64,000 nt of DNA from Clostridia bacterium. GTDB lineage: Bacteria; Bacillota; Clostridia; UBA1381. A model generated the notes under the pieces. That model was not told the origin of the DNA, did not search any database, and worked only from the letters and a program-made list of their open reading frames with translations. Positions 17,006 to 25,424 of the stretch are shown one piece after another (position 1 is the first letter of the stretch; every line of letters starts with the position of its first letter). A program made the position numbers and the translations under genes. The stretch covers positions 62,001 through 126,000 of the forward strand of contig JAGASE010000021.1 in NCBI GenBank assembly GCA_017621875.1. The letters run 5' to 3'.

Positions 17006-17124
17006 GGGTGTTTTGTGTAATTTGCGGAATAAATATGCTGCTTGTTCAATTAGTACAATAAATAATGCAAACAACCTCGAAATATATTAAAATTGTTAAA
17101 TTTCAAAAAAATTCAAAGAAAATA

Positions 17125-17157
17125 TTGACAAAATGAGTTAGTTATGTTAAACTAACT
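17125..17157 (+). promoter_or_regulatory. feoA promoter with overlapping DtxR-type box
   Basis: TTGACA (17125-17130), 17-bp spacer, TAAACT (17148-17153). The palindrome GTTAGTT-N6-AACTAAC (17137-17156) covers the -10 box. It resembles the iron-repressor consensus TTAGGTTAGGCTAACCTAA and shares TAAACTAAC with the box at 20116. Confidence 0.75.
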
Positions 17158-17203
17158 GTGTTGAAGATTGAATGAGAAGACTGTTGTGGAATCGAGGTAA
17201 GCT

Positions 17204-17416
17204 ATGACACTACGTGATGCACAGGAAGAAAAAGAATATATTATAAAAGAAATTGACACTGATGATGAAGAATTAAATGCCTTTCTTTTTTCTTTGGGCT
17301 GTTATAGTGGTGAGGCTATAACTGTAATTTCGCATTTAAAAGGCGGATGTATTGTATCTATCAAGGATGGTAGATATAACATTGATAATCAGCTTGCAGA
17401 AGCGATTATAATATAA
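17204..17416 (+). CDS. feoA: FeoA family protein
   Basis: 70-residue SH3-like FeoA, a cytosolic partner of the ferrous-iron transporter FeoB. The typical core I-x-D-x-L/E-x-R/L-x-x-G-(Y/C)-x-x-G-(E)-x-I is present as LFSLGCYSGEAITVI followed by GGCIVSIKDGRYNIDNQLAEAI. The usual early region around 'L' is shortened and acidic. GAGGTAAG upstream of the ATG at 17204 is the binding site. First gene of the feo operon, 124 nt before feoB. Confidence 0.85.
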   Translation: MTLRDAQEEKEYIIKEIDTDDEELNAFLFSLGCYSGEAITVISHLKGGCIVSIKDGRYNIDNQLAEAIII

Positions 17417-17466
17417 GGAATATAAGCGACCGGCATATATTTGCGGTCGTATATATTTTGTCAGGT

Positions 17467-17484
17467 GGTTAGCTTTGCCTAACT
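17467..17484. promoter_or_regulatory. DtxR-type box between feoA and feoB
   Basis: GTTAG (17468-17472), six bases, CTAAC (17479-17483). The half sites and spacing match the box at 20116-20133. It lies in the feoA-feoB spacer after a small hairpin (CGACCG with CGGTCG near 17427-17449). I see no clear promoter next to it. Confidence 0.55.
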
Positions 17485-17540
17485 GCTGTGGCATGAATTT
17501 CAGTTTCAGATAAATCTGTTACAAAGAGGAGGAATTTTTT

Positions 17541-19547
17541 ATGAGAATTGCTTTGACAGGCAATCCGAACAGCGGTAAAACCACTATGTATAACATGCTT
17601 ACCGGAAAAAATGAGCGTGTTGGTAACTGGGCAGGAGTTACCGTAGATAAGAAGGAAGGTTTTATCAAGAAAAACTATTGTGCGGGAGAAGACTTAATCG
17701 CGGTTGACCTTCCGGGTGCGTACTCTATGTCGCCGTTTACTTCAGAGGAGAGCATTACAAGCGGATATGTTAAAAATGAAAATCCTGATGCTATTATTAA
17801 CATCGTTGATGCTTCAAACCTAAGCCGTAGCTTGTTCTTTACAACACAGCTTTTAGAGCTTGGTATTCCTGTAGTTGTGGCACTCAACAAGAGTGACATC
17901 AACGAGAAGAAGGCAACAAAAATTGACGTTGAGAGTCTTTCAAAAAAGCTGGGCTGCCCTGTTATAGAAACGGTTGCTACTTCAGATAAGGGGCTTGCAG
18001 AGGTTGTAAAGACAGCTGTAGAGCTCAAGGGAGAGGGACAGGTTGCTCCGTATGTTCAGGGTGATATTGACCTTACAAACAAGGCTGTTGTGGAAGAGGC
18101 GGACAGAAAACGATTTGCTTTTGTAAACAAAATAGTAGAAGCTGTTGAAACGCGTAAGGTATTGACAAAAGAAAGAAATTCACAGGATAAGATTGATGCT
18201 GTTTTAACAAATAAATGGGTAGGTATTCCGATTTTTGCAATCGTAATGTTTTTGGTGTTTGATATTTCTCAGGCAAGATTCGGTCCGTGGCTTGCAGAAA
18301 TTCTGTGCGGCTGGATTGATGCATTCGGCGAAATCGTTGCAGGATGGGTAGAAGGTGCAAATCCTCTTCTGCAGACAATTATTGTTGACGGTATCGTTGG
18401 CGGTGTGAGTGCCGTTGTTGGTTTCCTGCCGCTGGTTATGGTTATGTACTTCCTTATCGCTTTGCTTGAGGATTGTGGTTATATGGCACGTGTAAGCGTT
18501 GTGCTCGACCCGATTTTCAAAAAGGTAGGCTTGTCGGGTAAATCGGTTATTCCTTTTGTTATCGGTACCGGCTGTGCGATACCGGGTATTATGGCTTGCC
18601 GTACAATTCGTAATGAAAGAGAACGCAGAGCCACTGCAATGCTTACTCCGTTCATGCCTTGTGGTGCTAAGCTTCCGGTTATTGCACTCTTCGCAGGCGT
18701 ATTCTTTGCAGACGCGTCTTGGGTTGGAACATTAATGTACTTTGTTGGTATTGTATTGATTTTCCTGGGAGCTTTACTGGTTAACAAGATTGCAGGTTAC
18801 AAAAACAGAAAGTCATTTTTCATTATTGAACTTCCTGAGTACAAGGTTCCAAGCTTTGTTTTGGCATTTAAGTCGATGTGCTCACGTGGCTGGGCGTACA
18901 TAGTTAAGGCAGGTACAATTATCCTTGTTTGCAACGCATTGGTGCAGATTATGCAGATGTTTAACTGGAGCTTCCAGGTTGTTGAAGAGGGTATGGAGAA
19001 TACTTCTATCCTTGCTTCTATTGCATCACCTATCGCAGTGCTTCTTATTCCGCTTGGATTTGGTGTATGGCAGATGGCAGCTGCTGCTGTTACAGGCTTT
19101 ATTGCTAAAGAAAATGTTGTTGGTACGTTGGCTGTTGTTTACGGAATATCTAACTTTATCGATACAGAAGAGCTTGCCCTTATCGGCGGAGCTTCTGAAG
19201 TGGCAGGAGTATTTGGGATTACAGCTGTCGCAGCACTTGCTTGCCTGATGTTCAATTTGTTCACACCGCCTTGCTTCGCGGCTATAGGTGCTATGAATTC
19301 TGAAATCAAGGATAAGAAATGGATGTTCGGCGGAATTGCTCTCCAGCTGGGCGTAGGCTATGTTGTTGCGTATCTTGTTTACCAGATTGGTACACTTATT
19401 ACAGAAGGCAGAGTTGGTGACGGATTCTTACCGGGTCTTATCGCAGTTGCAGTTATAGTCGGCATTGTTATTGCTCTTATTAAGAATTCAGACAAGAAGC
19501 TTAAGGAGGAATATGCTTTAACTGCAAAGCAAAAGTCAAAAGTATAA
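17541..19547 (+). CDS. feoB: Ferrous iron transporter FeoB
   Basis: 668 residues. The N-terminal G domain has GNPNSGKT (residues 7-14), a switch region with VGNWAGVTVDKKEG, DLPGAYS and NKSD; the C-terminal half has two Gate repeats with GxxCAIPG and PCGAKLP segments and about eight transmembrane helices. It imports Fe(II) across the cytoplasmic membrane and is the main anaerobic iron uptake route. A strong AGAGGAGGAA binding site precedes the ATG. The length, slightly short of the Escherichia protein (773), is usual for Clostridia. Confidence 0.96.
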   Translation: MRIALTGNPNSGKTTMYNMLTGKNERVGNWAGVTVDKKEGFIKKNYCAGEDLIAVDLPGAYSMSPFTSEESITSGYVKNENPDAIINIVDASNLSRSLFFTTQLLELGIPVVVALNKSDINEKKATKIDVESLSKKLGCPVIETVATSDKGLAEVVKTAVELKGEGQVAPYVQGDIDLTNKAVVEEADRKRFAFVNKIVEAVETRKVLTKERNSQDKIDAVLTNKWVGIPIFAIVMFLVFDISQARFGPWLAEILCGWIDAFGEIVAGWVEGANPLLQTIIVDGIVGGVSAVVGFLPLVMVMYFLIALLEDCGYMARVSVVLDPIFKKVGLSGKSVIPFVIGTGCAIPGIMACRTIRNERERRATAMLTPFMPCGAKLPVIALFAGVFFADASWVGTLMYFVGIVLIFLGALLVNKIAGYKNRKSFFIIELPEYKVPSFVLAFKSMCSRGWAYIVKAGTIILVCNALVQIMQMFNWSFQVVEEGMENTSILASIASPIAVLLIPLGFGVWQMAAAAVTGFIAKENVVGTLAVVYGISNFIDTEELALIGGASEVAGVFGITAVAALACLMFNLFTPPCFAAIGAMNSEIKDKKWMFGGIALQLGVGYVVAYLVYQIGTLITEGRVGDGFLPGLIAVAVIVGIVIALIKNSDKKLKEEYALTAKQKSKV

Positions 19548-19563
19548 TTAAGGAGTTTTTCAT

Positions 19564-19740
19564 ATGACGGATTTGATTGTTGGAGCTGTATTGGTACTTA
19601 TCTTAGGAGCTGCTGTACGTTATATCATTAAAGCAAAAAAGAGCGGTGCGAAGTGTATCGGATGCCCTGCGGGAGGCAACGGCACCTGCTCCTGTGGCTG
19701 TTCAGGCGGCACGTCAAATGAAAAAGATGAAGATAAGTAA
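19564..19740 (+). CDS. FeoB-associated Cys-rich membrane peptide
   Basis: 58 residues encoded 16 nt after feoB with AAGGAG at 19550-19555. One N-terminal transmembrane helix (LIVGAVLVLILGAAVRYII) is followed by a short tail with CIGCPAGGNGTCSCGCSGG, five cysteines in 17 residues. Position, size and layout match the FeoB-associated Cys-rich membrane protein family, proposed to assist FeoB in iron transfer much as FeoC does in Proteobacteria. Function is inferred, not shown. Confidence 0.88.
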   Translation: MTDLIVGAVLVLILGAAVRYIIKAKKSGAKCIGCPAGGNGTCSCGCSGGTSNEKDEDK

Positions 19741-19756
19741 GCTTATCAAAAAATGA

Positions 19757-19786
19757 GGGTACTGCTCGATTTAGCGGGCAGTACCC
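19757..19786 (+). terminator. Hairpin inside the feo operon
   Basis: GGGTACTGC (19757-19765) pairs with GCAGTACCC (19778-19786). No T-run follows, so this is more likely an attenuator or mRNA-processing/stability element than a full terminator. Confidence 0.5.
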
Positions 19787-19812
19787 TAAAATTTAAAGAG
19801 GTGATTCTATAG

Positions 19813-20100
19813 ATGAGTATAGTTATTGTAGGCGGACACGACCGCATGCATTGCAGATATAAGGAAATATGCAAAAAATACGGCTGTAAATGTAAGATTT
19901 TTACGCAATGTCCGGCAAACTTCAAAAATCAGATCGGCAATCCCGATATGGTGATTGTGTTTACGCAGACTGTTGCACATAAAATGCTTCAAACGGCTTC
20001 GCAGCAGGCGGAAAAGGCAGGAGCTGTTATAAAGCACTGCAATTCTTCAAGTGCCTGTGCATTGAATGATGCGTTGTGTGAATATTTTAAAGAAGCGTAA
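19813..20100 (+). CDS. DUF2325 domain protein
   Basis: 95 residues beginning MSIVIVGGHDRMHCRYKEIC, the hallmark of DUF2325, an uncharacterised Rossmann-like small domain. Six or more cysteines (KEICKKYGCKCKIFTQCP, KHCNSSSACALNDALC) suggest metal binding. GAGGTG lies 9 nt before the ATG. It is the last gene of the iron-regulated operon, so a part in iron handling is plausible. I would not assign an activity. Confidence 0.85.
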   Translation: MSIVIVGGHDRMHCRYKEICKKYGCKCKIFTQCPANFKNQIGNPDMVIVFTQTVAHKMLQTASQQAEKAGAVIKHCNSSSACALNDALCEYFKEA

Positions 20101-20115
20101 TTTTTTTTGCAAAGA

Positions 20116-20133
20116 GGTTAGTCTAAACTAACC
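20116..20133. promoter_or_regulatory. DtxR-type box at the 3' end of the feo operon
   Basis: GGTTAGTCTAAACTAACC is a perfect 7-4-7 palindrome and the best iron-repressor match in the window. It lies 16 nt after the last stop codon and just before the terminator, with no promoter or gene visible downstream on the plus strand. Confidence 0.65.
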
Positions 20134-20144
20134 CAAAAATAACC

Positions 20145-20181
20145 AAAAACCACATGCAGGCTAAGCTTTCATGTGGTTTTT
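20145..20181. terminator. Bidirectional terminator between the feo operon and rlmH
   Basis: A5-CCACATG (20145-20156) pairs with CATGTGG-T5 (20170-20181), a 12-bp perfect stem with T-runs on both strands. Confidence 0.9.
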
Positions 20182-20194
20182 AAGTATAATGACA

Positions 20195-20671
20195 CTATTT
20201 ATGATAGCTCTCGTTTGAGATAATTTTAAAGCTGCGGTAAATCTGCTCTAAAAGCACAACACGCATAAGCTGATGAGGAAGAGTCATTTTTCCAAAGCTC
20301 AGGCGAAGCTTGGACTCTTTTTTAACCTCCTCCCAAATGCCGAGAGAGCCGCCGATGATGAAGGTTATATGACTTGCCTCCATTGAAATATATTTGACTT
20401 TGTCGGCAAGTGCAGGACTGGACATTTCCTGTCCTTCAATGCAAAGCGAAATAACATAGCTGTTTTTCGGGATTTTGGAAAGAATCAAATTTCCTTCTTT
20501 TTCCAGTATCATTTCACATTCACGGCTTGATGCATTGTCGGGGATTTTTTCGTCCTTCACCTCAATAATCTCTGTTTTGGCAAAGCGTGACAGACGCTTT
20601 AAGTATTCCGATACAGCGTCGGTAAAAAACTTTTCTTTAATTTTTCCTACACAAATAATTGTTATATTCAT
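20195..20671 (-). CDS. rlmH: 23S rRNA (pseudouridine-1915-N3)-methyltransferase
   Basis: 158-residue SPOUT methyltransferase RlmH, near the standard 155-159. The knotted SAM-binding site shows as FIIGGSLGIWEEV, then LSFGKMTLPHQLMRVVLLEQIYR with the conserved C-terminal Tyr-His-Lys end. It methylates pseudouridine 1915 in helix 69 of the ribosome. The start overlaps the stop of yycJ by 4 nt (ATGA), so the two are translationally coupled. Confidence 0.97.
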   Translation of the reverse strand: MNITIICVGKIKEKFFTDAVSEYLKRLSRFAKTEIIEVKDEKIPDNASSRECEMILEKEGNLILSKIPKNSYVISLCIEGQEMSSPALADKVKYISMEASHITFIIGGSLGIWEEVKKESKLRLSFGKMTLPHQLMRVVLLEQIYRSFKIISNESYHK

Positions 20672-21441
20672 TTAAAGCATGACACCTCGAATCTTGCCGC
20701 AACAGAAAGTGCGACGTCTTTATTAAGCTCAAGCCCGTTTTCGCAAAGCAGCTGTGCCGTCTTAGTGTATGCAGCAGTTGGTGTATTGTTCTCATTAGAA
20801 AGATGACCGAGCATGATGTGAGCAGTTCCGCTTTTTGCAAGCTCAACCACTGTTTTTGCGGCGTCATCGTTCGATAGATGTCCAAACTCACTGAGGATTC
20901 GTTTTTTTAAAACAGCAGGATATCTGCCGTTTTTCAGCATCGTTATATCGTGGTTTGACTCTAAAAGTACCGCTATGCTGCCCTTTAATTTTTCCATAAT
21001 GTAGTCGTTCATTCTGCCTATATCGGTTGCAAGCGAAAGCTTTTTCTCGCCGAAGAAAAAGTTGTAGCCTACCGGATTTGCGGCGTCGTGCGGAATTGAG
21101 AACGGGCAGACGCCTATCGTACCGATTTCAAAATCAATATCGGGTGTGATATATTTAATATTCTTGTCGACAATGTTGCCTATATCCATAACCTCATGTG
21201 TTTTTGCAGTAGCAAAAACGGGCAGGCCGTATTTTCTTGATACAATGCCTGCCCCTTTAATATGGTCGCTGTGTTCATGTGTTATAACAAGAGCGTCAAT
21301 GTCATGGGGATTAATTTTAACCTTTTCCAGTGCCTGCTCCAGTTTTTTACAGGATAGACCGCAATCAGCCAAAATAGTGGTATTTCCGTCCGAGACGAGA
21401 GTGCAGTTACCTGATGATCCGCTTACCAGGGATAAAAACAT
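20668..21441 (-). CDS. yycJ: YycJ/WalJ-type metallo-beta-lactamase fold nuclease
   Basis: 257 residues starting MFLSLVSGSSGNCTLV, typical of the YycJ (WalJ, VicX) family. The metal site shows as HEHSDHIKG, then ESNHD and GHLSNE. Characterised members are 5'-3' DNA exonucleases linked to mismatch repair and replication; in Bacillus the gene is in the walRK operon, which is absent here. It lies 19 nt after murA and overlaps rlmH, giving the order murA-yycJ-rlmH. Confidence 0.92.
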   Translation of the reverse strand: MFLSLVSGSSGNCTLVSDGNTTILADCGLSCKKLEQALEKVKINPHDIDALVITHEHSDHIKGAGIVSRKYGLPVFATAKTHEVMDIGNIVDKNIKYITPDIDFEIGTIGVCPFSIPHDAANPVGYNFFFGEKKLSLATDIGRMNDYIMEKLKGSIAVLLESNHDITMLKNGRYPAVLKKRILSEFGHLSNDDAAKTVVELAKSGTAHIMLGHLSNENNTPTAAYTKTAQLLCENGLELNKDVALSVAARFEVSCFK

Positions 21442-21460
21442 GTTTGATTAATTACTCCTT

Positions 21461-22729
21461 TTATTCTGTATATACAACTCTTTCGATGTTACCGCCGAGA
21501 GAAGCAAATTTTGCTTCAAAATTCTCATATCCGCGGTCGATATGGTGAATATCCACGATTTCGGTAGTGCCGTCCGCCATAAGACCTGCGATAATCATTG
21601 CCGCACCGCCCCTGAGGTCGGTTGCACGAACTGTTGTACCCATGAGCTTGGGAACACCGTTTATGATGGCAAGCTTTCCTTCAACAGTGATATCTGCACC
21701 CATACGCTTTAATTCGCCAACATATCTGAAGCGGTCATCCCACACGCCTTCACGTGCCGTGCTTGTACCGTTTACTGTAGAAAGATATGTAACCAACTGT
21801 GGCTGCATATCGGTCGGATAGCCGGGATAGGGAAGTGCGATAAAGTTGACTTTTTTTAGCTTTTTATTTTTGTCCGCAAAAACTCTGACGCTGTCATCAA
21901 ATTCCTCTACCAAAATGCCGGACTCCTTAAGCTTTGCACTGATGCATTCAAGATGCCTCGGAATTACATTAGCAACGGTTACATCGCCGCGTGTTGCAGC
22001 AGCGGCAATCATGAAGGTGCCGGCTTCTATCTGGTCGGGGATAATAGAGTATGTGCCGCCGTGAAGCTTGTCCACGCCGGTGATTTTAATGGTATCCGTT
22101 CCTGCACCCCTGATTTTTGCACCCATTGCGTTCAAGAAGTTTGCAAGGTCAACAATATGCGGTTCTTTTGCCGCATTTTCAAGGATAGAAACGCCTTTTG
22201 CGGTAACAGCTCCGAGCATAACGTTTACAGTTGCACCTACTGAGGTTACGTCAAAGTAAATGTTTGCACCGGTAAGCTCGTCTGCCTTTGCTGAAACTCT
22301 GGCATAAGCAAGGTCACATTCAGCACCTAAGGCTTCAAAGCCCTTTATGTGCTGGTCGATAGGTCTTGTACCGAAATCGCAGCCGCCGGGCATGGCAACA
22401 ACGCATTCGCGAAAACGTCCCAAAAGAGCACCGATAAGGTAGGAGGAACCACGCATTTTTCGGGCAAGGTCATCCTGTGGGTGGAAAGAATTGACCGTAC
22501 TGCAGTCAATTTCCACGGTATTTTTGTCAATAACATCAACTGTCGCTCCGAGGTCACGGAGTATATTTAAAAATAACTTAACGTCCTTTATATCGGGCAG
22601 ATTTTCCAAGCGGCATCTGTCCTTAATTAATAGACAAGCGGGGATAATAGCAACTGCGGCATTTTTTGCTCCGCTGATGGCGATAGTGCCATGGAGGGGA
22701 TTTCCGCCTTTGATTACCAATTTCTCCAC
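21461..22729 (-). CDS. murA: UDP-N-acetylglucosamine 1-carboxyvinyltransferase
   Basis: 422 residues; transfers enolpyruvate from PEP to UDP-GlcNAc, the first committed step of peptidoglycan synthesis and the fosfomycin target. The catalytic loop Cys is present (Cys117 in GGCDFGTRPIDQH). SGAKNAA near the N terminus and RGGAAMIIAGLMADG near the C terminus are characteristic. The GTG at 22729 is chosen because GAGGAG lies 9 nt upstream; the frame continues 14 codons further to an ATG with no binding site, giving a non-homologous N terminus. Confidence 0.95.
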   Translation of the reverse strand: MEKLVIKGGNPLHGTIAISGAKNAAVAIIPACLLIKDRCRLENLPDIKDVKLFLNILRDLGATVDVIDKNTVEIDCSTVNSFHPQDDLARKMRGSSYLIGALLGRFRECVVAMPGGCDFGTRPIDQHIKGFEALGAECDLAYARVSAKADELTGANIYFDVTSVGATVNVMLGAVTAKGVSILENAAKEPHIVDLANFLNAMGAKIRGAGTDTIKITGVDKLHGGTYSIIPDQIEAGTFMIAAAATRGDVTVANVIPRHLECISAKLKESGILVEEFDDSVRVFADKNKKLKKVNFIALPYPGYPTDMQPQLVTYLSTVNGTSTAREGVWDDRFRYVGELKRMGADITVEGKLAIINGVPKLMGTTVRATDLRGGAAMIIAGLMADGTTEIVDIHHIDRGYENFEAKFASLGGNIERVVYTE

Positions 22730-22924
22730 AATTTCACACTCCTCAAATTTAAAATACAGGAAAAGAGGCATCGCTGCACTTATCAGAATATCCCGCCGAT
22801 TTTCCTACGCCCTGTATGAATTTCGGCAAAAGCCGATTTGCAGAGCTTATATAAAACGAATATTACGTAAAAATCATAGTGTAATTAATTTCATGAAAAC
22901 CACGAATTTTAACATACTATATAC

Positions 22925-22953
22925 AGTATAACATATAATTATCAAAAAAGCAA
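22925..22953 (-). promoter_or_regulatory. Probable murA promoter
   Basis: Minus-strand TTGCTT (complement of 22948-22953), 17-bp spacer, TATACT (complement of 22925-22930). This implies a leader of about 190 nt with a small stem (TCGGC-TTTT-GCCGA); nothing else is recognised between 22730 and 22924. Confidence 0.5.
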
Positions 22954-22986
22954 AATAAATATTAAAAAAATACAAAATTTTACAAG

Positions 22987-23015
22987 AAAAAAACAGAGGA
23001 ACGTTTATTCCTCTG
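22987..23015 (-). terminator. Rho-independent terminator of rpmB
   Basis: CAGAGGAA (22994-23001) pairs with TTCCTCTG (23008-23015); on the minus strand the stem is followed by seven U (A-run at 22987-22993). Confidence 0.9.
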
Positions 23016-23030
23016 CCAAATCTGTAAAAA

Positions 23031-23219
23031 TCAAACTGCACGTGTGACCTTTCCTGAACGCAGGCAACGGGTGCAAACGTTAACTGATTTTGTATTGCCG
23101 TTTACAACTGCTCTTACCTTTCTAATGTTAGGCTTCCAAGTTCTGTTTGATCTTCTGTGTGAGTGGCTGACCTTAATTCCAAAGGTAACGCCTTTTCCGC
23201 AGATATCACATTTTGCCAT
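23031..23219 (-). CDS. rpmB: 50S ribosomal protein L28
   Basis: 62 residues, the normal L28 length. MAKCDICGKG and CTRCLRSGK provide the four cysteines of the zinc-binding form (C+). The ATG at 23219 follows AGGAGGTG, 7 nt upstream; the frame extends 12 codons further without support. It is monocistronic, with its own promoter and terminator. Confidence 0.96.
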   Translation of the reverse strand: MAKCDICGKGVTFGIKVSHSHRRSNRTWKPNIRKVRAVVNGNTKSVNVCTRCLRSGKVTRAV

Positions 23220-23264
23220 TTGAAAACACCTCCTATTTGTGCTAACGATTATCAAAACATAAAT

Positions 23265-23293
23265 ATTCTACCACATTTTTTTGGATAATGCAA
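23265..23293 (-). promoter_or_regulatory. rpmB promoter
   Basis: Minus-strand TTGCAT (complement of 23288-23293), 17-bp spacer, TAGAAT (complement of 23265-23270). Confidence 0.65.
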
Positions 23294-23374
23294 GTATTTT
23301 TATAAAATTTTTTTAAATTATGCAGTCTATTTTATTTTTTCGGCAAAAAAGATAAATATTTGTAAAAATTTTAA

Positions 23375-23403
23375 TTGAAATAAAGTCGGTTTTGGTATAT
23401 AAT
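23375..23403 (+). promoter_or_regulatory. hprK promoter
   Basis: TTGAAA (23375-23380), 17-bp spacer, TATAAT (23398-23403). Confidence 0.8.
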
Positions 23404-23440
23404 AAAAATGTATACCTATGTCCAAACGGAGGTTATAGAA

Positions 23441-24394
23441 ATGAACGATACAATTTTCAAAATACATCTTTCAAAGGTAATAGAGGAATTTTCCTTTGAA
23501 AAGATATATTCGTCGTCCGATATCGATGAAATAATGATTGATACTCCGGAGCTTAACCGACCTGCACTGCAGATTGCCGGTTTTTACGACTATTTTGACC
23601 CGAAGCGTATTCAGATTATGGGAAAGGTCGAGGCGACATATCTTGAACAGTTCCCGAGAGAAAAGCGGTATGAGCTGATGGACCGTCTTTTCTCAACTAA
23701 GTTTCCGGCACTTTTAATAACCAGAAATATTCAGATATTTCCTGAGATGCTGGAGCTTGCGGAAAAGTATGATATGACAATACTGCGTACCGAGGAAACA
23801 ACGTCGAGTATAATGAGTGCCCTTATAAGCTATTTGAATGTGCAGCTTGCACCGAGAAGAACGCGTCACGGCGTTTTGGTTGAGGTTTATGGCGAGGGCG
23901 TGCTTATTATGGGTGAAAGCGGAGTCGGTAAAAGCGAAACGGCTATCGAGCTTTTAAAAAGAGGACACCGTCTTGTTGCAGACGACGCGGTTGAAATAAA
24001 GCGGGTATCGTCAAGAACGCTGGTAGGCTCATCGCCTGCTATTATAAGACACTTTGTAGAGCTTAGAGGCATAGGAATTATTGACGTAAAGGAAATTTTC
24101 GGTATGGGTGCCGTTAAGGATACCGAAGGCATAAATATGATTATCCATCTGGAGCCTTGGGTTGAGGGCAAGCAATATGACCGTCTGGGCATGCTGGACG
24201 AATATACAAATATAATGGGCATAAATATCCCAAGCCTTACGATTCCGGTAAAGCCGGGACGAAATCTTGCAATTATTATTGAGGTTGCGTCTATGAACAA
24301 CCGTCAGAAGCGTATGGGATATAACGCGGCGGTTGAGCTTAACAACAGACTTATGAGGGAAATGCAAAGGCAGTCGGAGGGCGAGGAAATATAA
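23441..24394 (+). CDS. hprK: HPr kinase/phosphorylase
   Basis: 317 residues. It phosphorylates or dephosphorylates Ser46 of HPr and so sets carbon catabolite repression in Firmicutes. The Walker A GESGVGKS is at residues 158-165, and the signature ELRGIGIIDVKEIFG and the C-terminal NNRQKRMGYNAA region follow. ATG 23441 has GGAGG upstream; the longer frame from 23408 lies inside the promoter zone. Transcribed alone or with murB, 166 nt downstream. Confidence 0.96.
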   Translation: MNDTIFKIHLSKVIEEFSFEKIYSSSDIDEIMIDTPELNRPALQIAGFYDYFDPKRIQIMGKVEATYLEQFPREKRYELMDRLFSTKFPALLITRNIQIFPEMLELAEKYDMTILRTEETTSSIMSALISYLNVQLAPRRTRHGVLVEVYGEGVLIMGESGVGKSETAIELLKRGHRLVADDAVEIKRVSSRTLVGSSPAIIRHFVELRGIGIIDVKEIFGMGAVKDTEGINMIIHLEPWVEGKQYDRLGMLDEYTNIMGINIPSLTIPVKPGRNLAIIIEVASMNNRQKRMGYNAAVELNNRLMREMQRQSEGEEI

Positions 24395-24560
24395 TCACAG
24401 ATGTTCGCACATACATTTTGGTCATAAAAACGTTGAAAAGTGTCCGTATGACTGCAAAATGTGGAACGAAGAGCAAAATGGCTGCATAAGCTTATAGAGA
24501 TAAACGCACACCCTGATGCGTGAGGAAATCTGATTTTTTTAGAAAGGCAGTTTAGAGCAT

Positions 24561-25424
24561 ATGAACATAAAAAAGAATGAGTTGATGAAAAATCATACTT
24601 CTTTTAAAATCGGCGGACCTGCCGATGAATTTTGTGAAGCGGTATCGGAAGAAGAGGTAAGGAATTTAATCGAATATGCTAAAAATAAGGGAATAGACTA
24701 TATAGTTATGGGCAACGGCTCAAATCTGCTTGTGGGAGATAAGGGCATACGCGGGCTGGTTATCAAGCTTGCACGAGGCTTTGATAGCACAGAGGTTTCG
24801 GGAAAAACCATAAAGGCACAAAGCGGAATACTGTTGTCAAGGCTTGCAAATACTGCCCTGAAGCATGAGCTTTCGGGGCTTGAGTTTGCTTCGGGAATAC
24901 CTGGAACCTTAGGCGGTGCGGTGTTTATGAATGCAGGTGCGTACGGCGGAGAGATGAAGGACGTTATCACGAGCGTGACCTATCTTGAGGACGGCGAGAT
25001 AAGGACTGCAGATAAAGATGAGTTGGATTTTGGATACCGCCGCAGCATTTTTTGCGATAAGGACGCAGTGATTCTTTCAGCTGAAATGTCGCTTGATGAG
25101 TCAGAGTATGATAAGATAAAGGAAATGATGGACGATTTTAAGGAGAGAAGAACCTCAAAGCAGCCGCTTTCTATGCCGAGTGCCGGCAGTACATTTAAAC
25201 GACCTGAAGGGTTTTTTGCAGGAAAGCTTATCGAGGACGCAGGCTTAAAGGGATTTCGTATAGGCGGAGCAGAGGTTTCACAAAAGCATTCGGGCTTTGT
25301 GGTTAATGCGGATAACGCGACAGCAAGGGATGTGCTTGGTTTAATCGAGCATATTCAAAAAACAGTTTATGATAAATTCGGAGTTAAATTAGAAACAGAA
25401 GTTAAGATGTTGGGGGAATTTTGA
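24561..25424 (+). CDS. murB: UDP-N-acetylenolpyruvoylglucosamine reductase
   Basis: 287-residue flavoprotein that reduces the MurA product to UDP-MurNAc. FAD-binding motifs HTSFKIGGPAD and GNGSNLLV, then ASGIPGTLGGAVFMNAGAYGGE and the catalytic Ser in SAGSTFKRP are present; the Tyr-bearing loop is short, as in type II enzymes. Its last base overlaps the ATG of rapZ (TGATG). The binding site is weak (AAAGG at long spacing). It starts the murB-rapZ-whiA run. Confidence 0.95.
   Translation: MNIKKNELMKNHTSFKIGGPADEFCEAVSEEEVRNLIEYAKNKGIDYIVMGNGSNLLVGDKGIRGLVIKLARGFDSTEVSGKTIKAQSGILLSRLANTALKHELSGLEFASGIPGTLGGAVFMNAGAYGGEMKDVITSVTYLEDGEIRTADKDELDFGYRRSIFCDKDAVILSAEMSLDESEYDKIKEMMDDFKERRTSKQPLSMPSAGSTFKRPEGFFAGKLIEDAGLKGFRIGGAEVSQKHSGFVVNADNATARDVLGLIEHIQKTVYDKFGVKLETEVKMLGEF

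Noticed and set aside
22491-22931. 146-codon plus-strand frame upstream of murA
   Set aside because: It is largely antisense to murA, lacks a binding site and has no recognisable domain.
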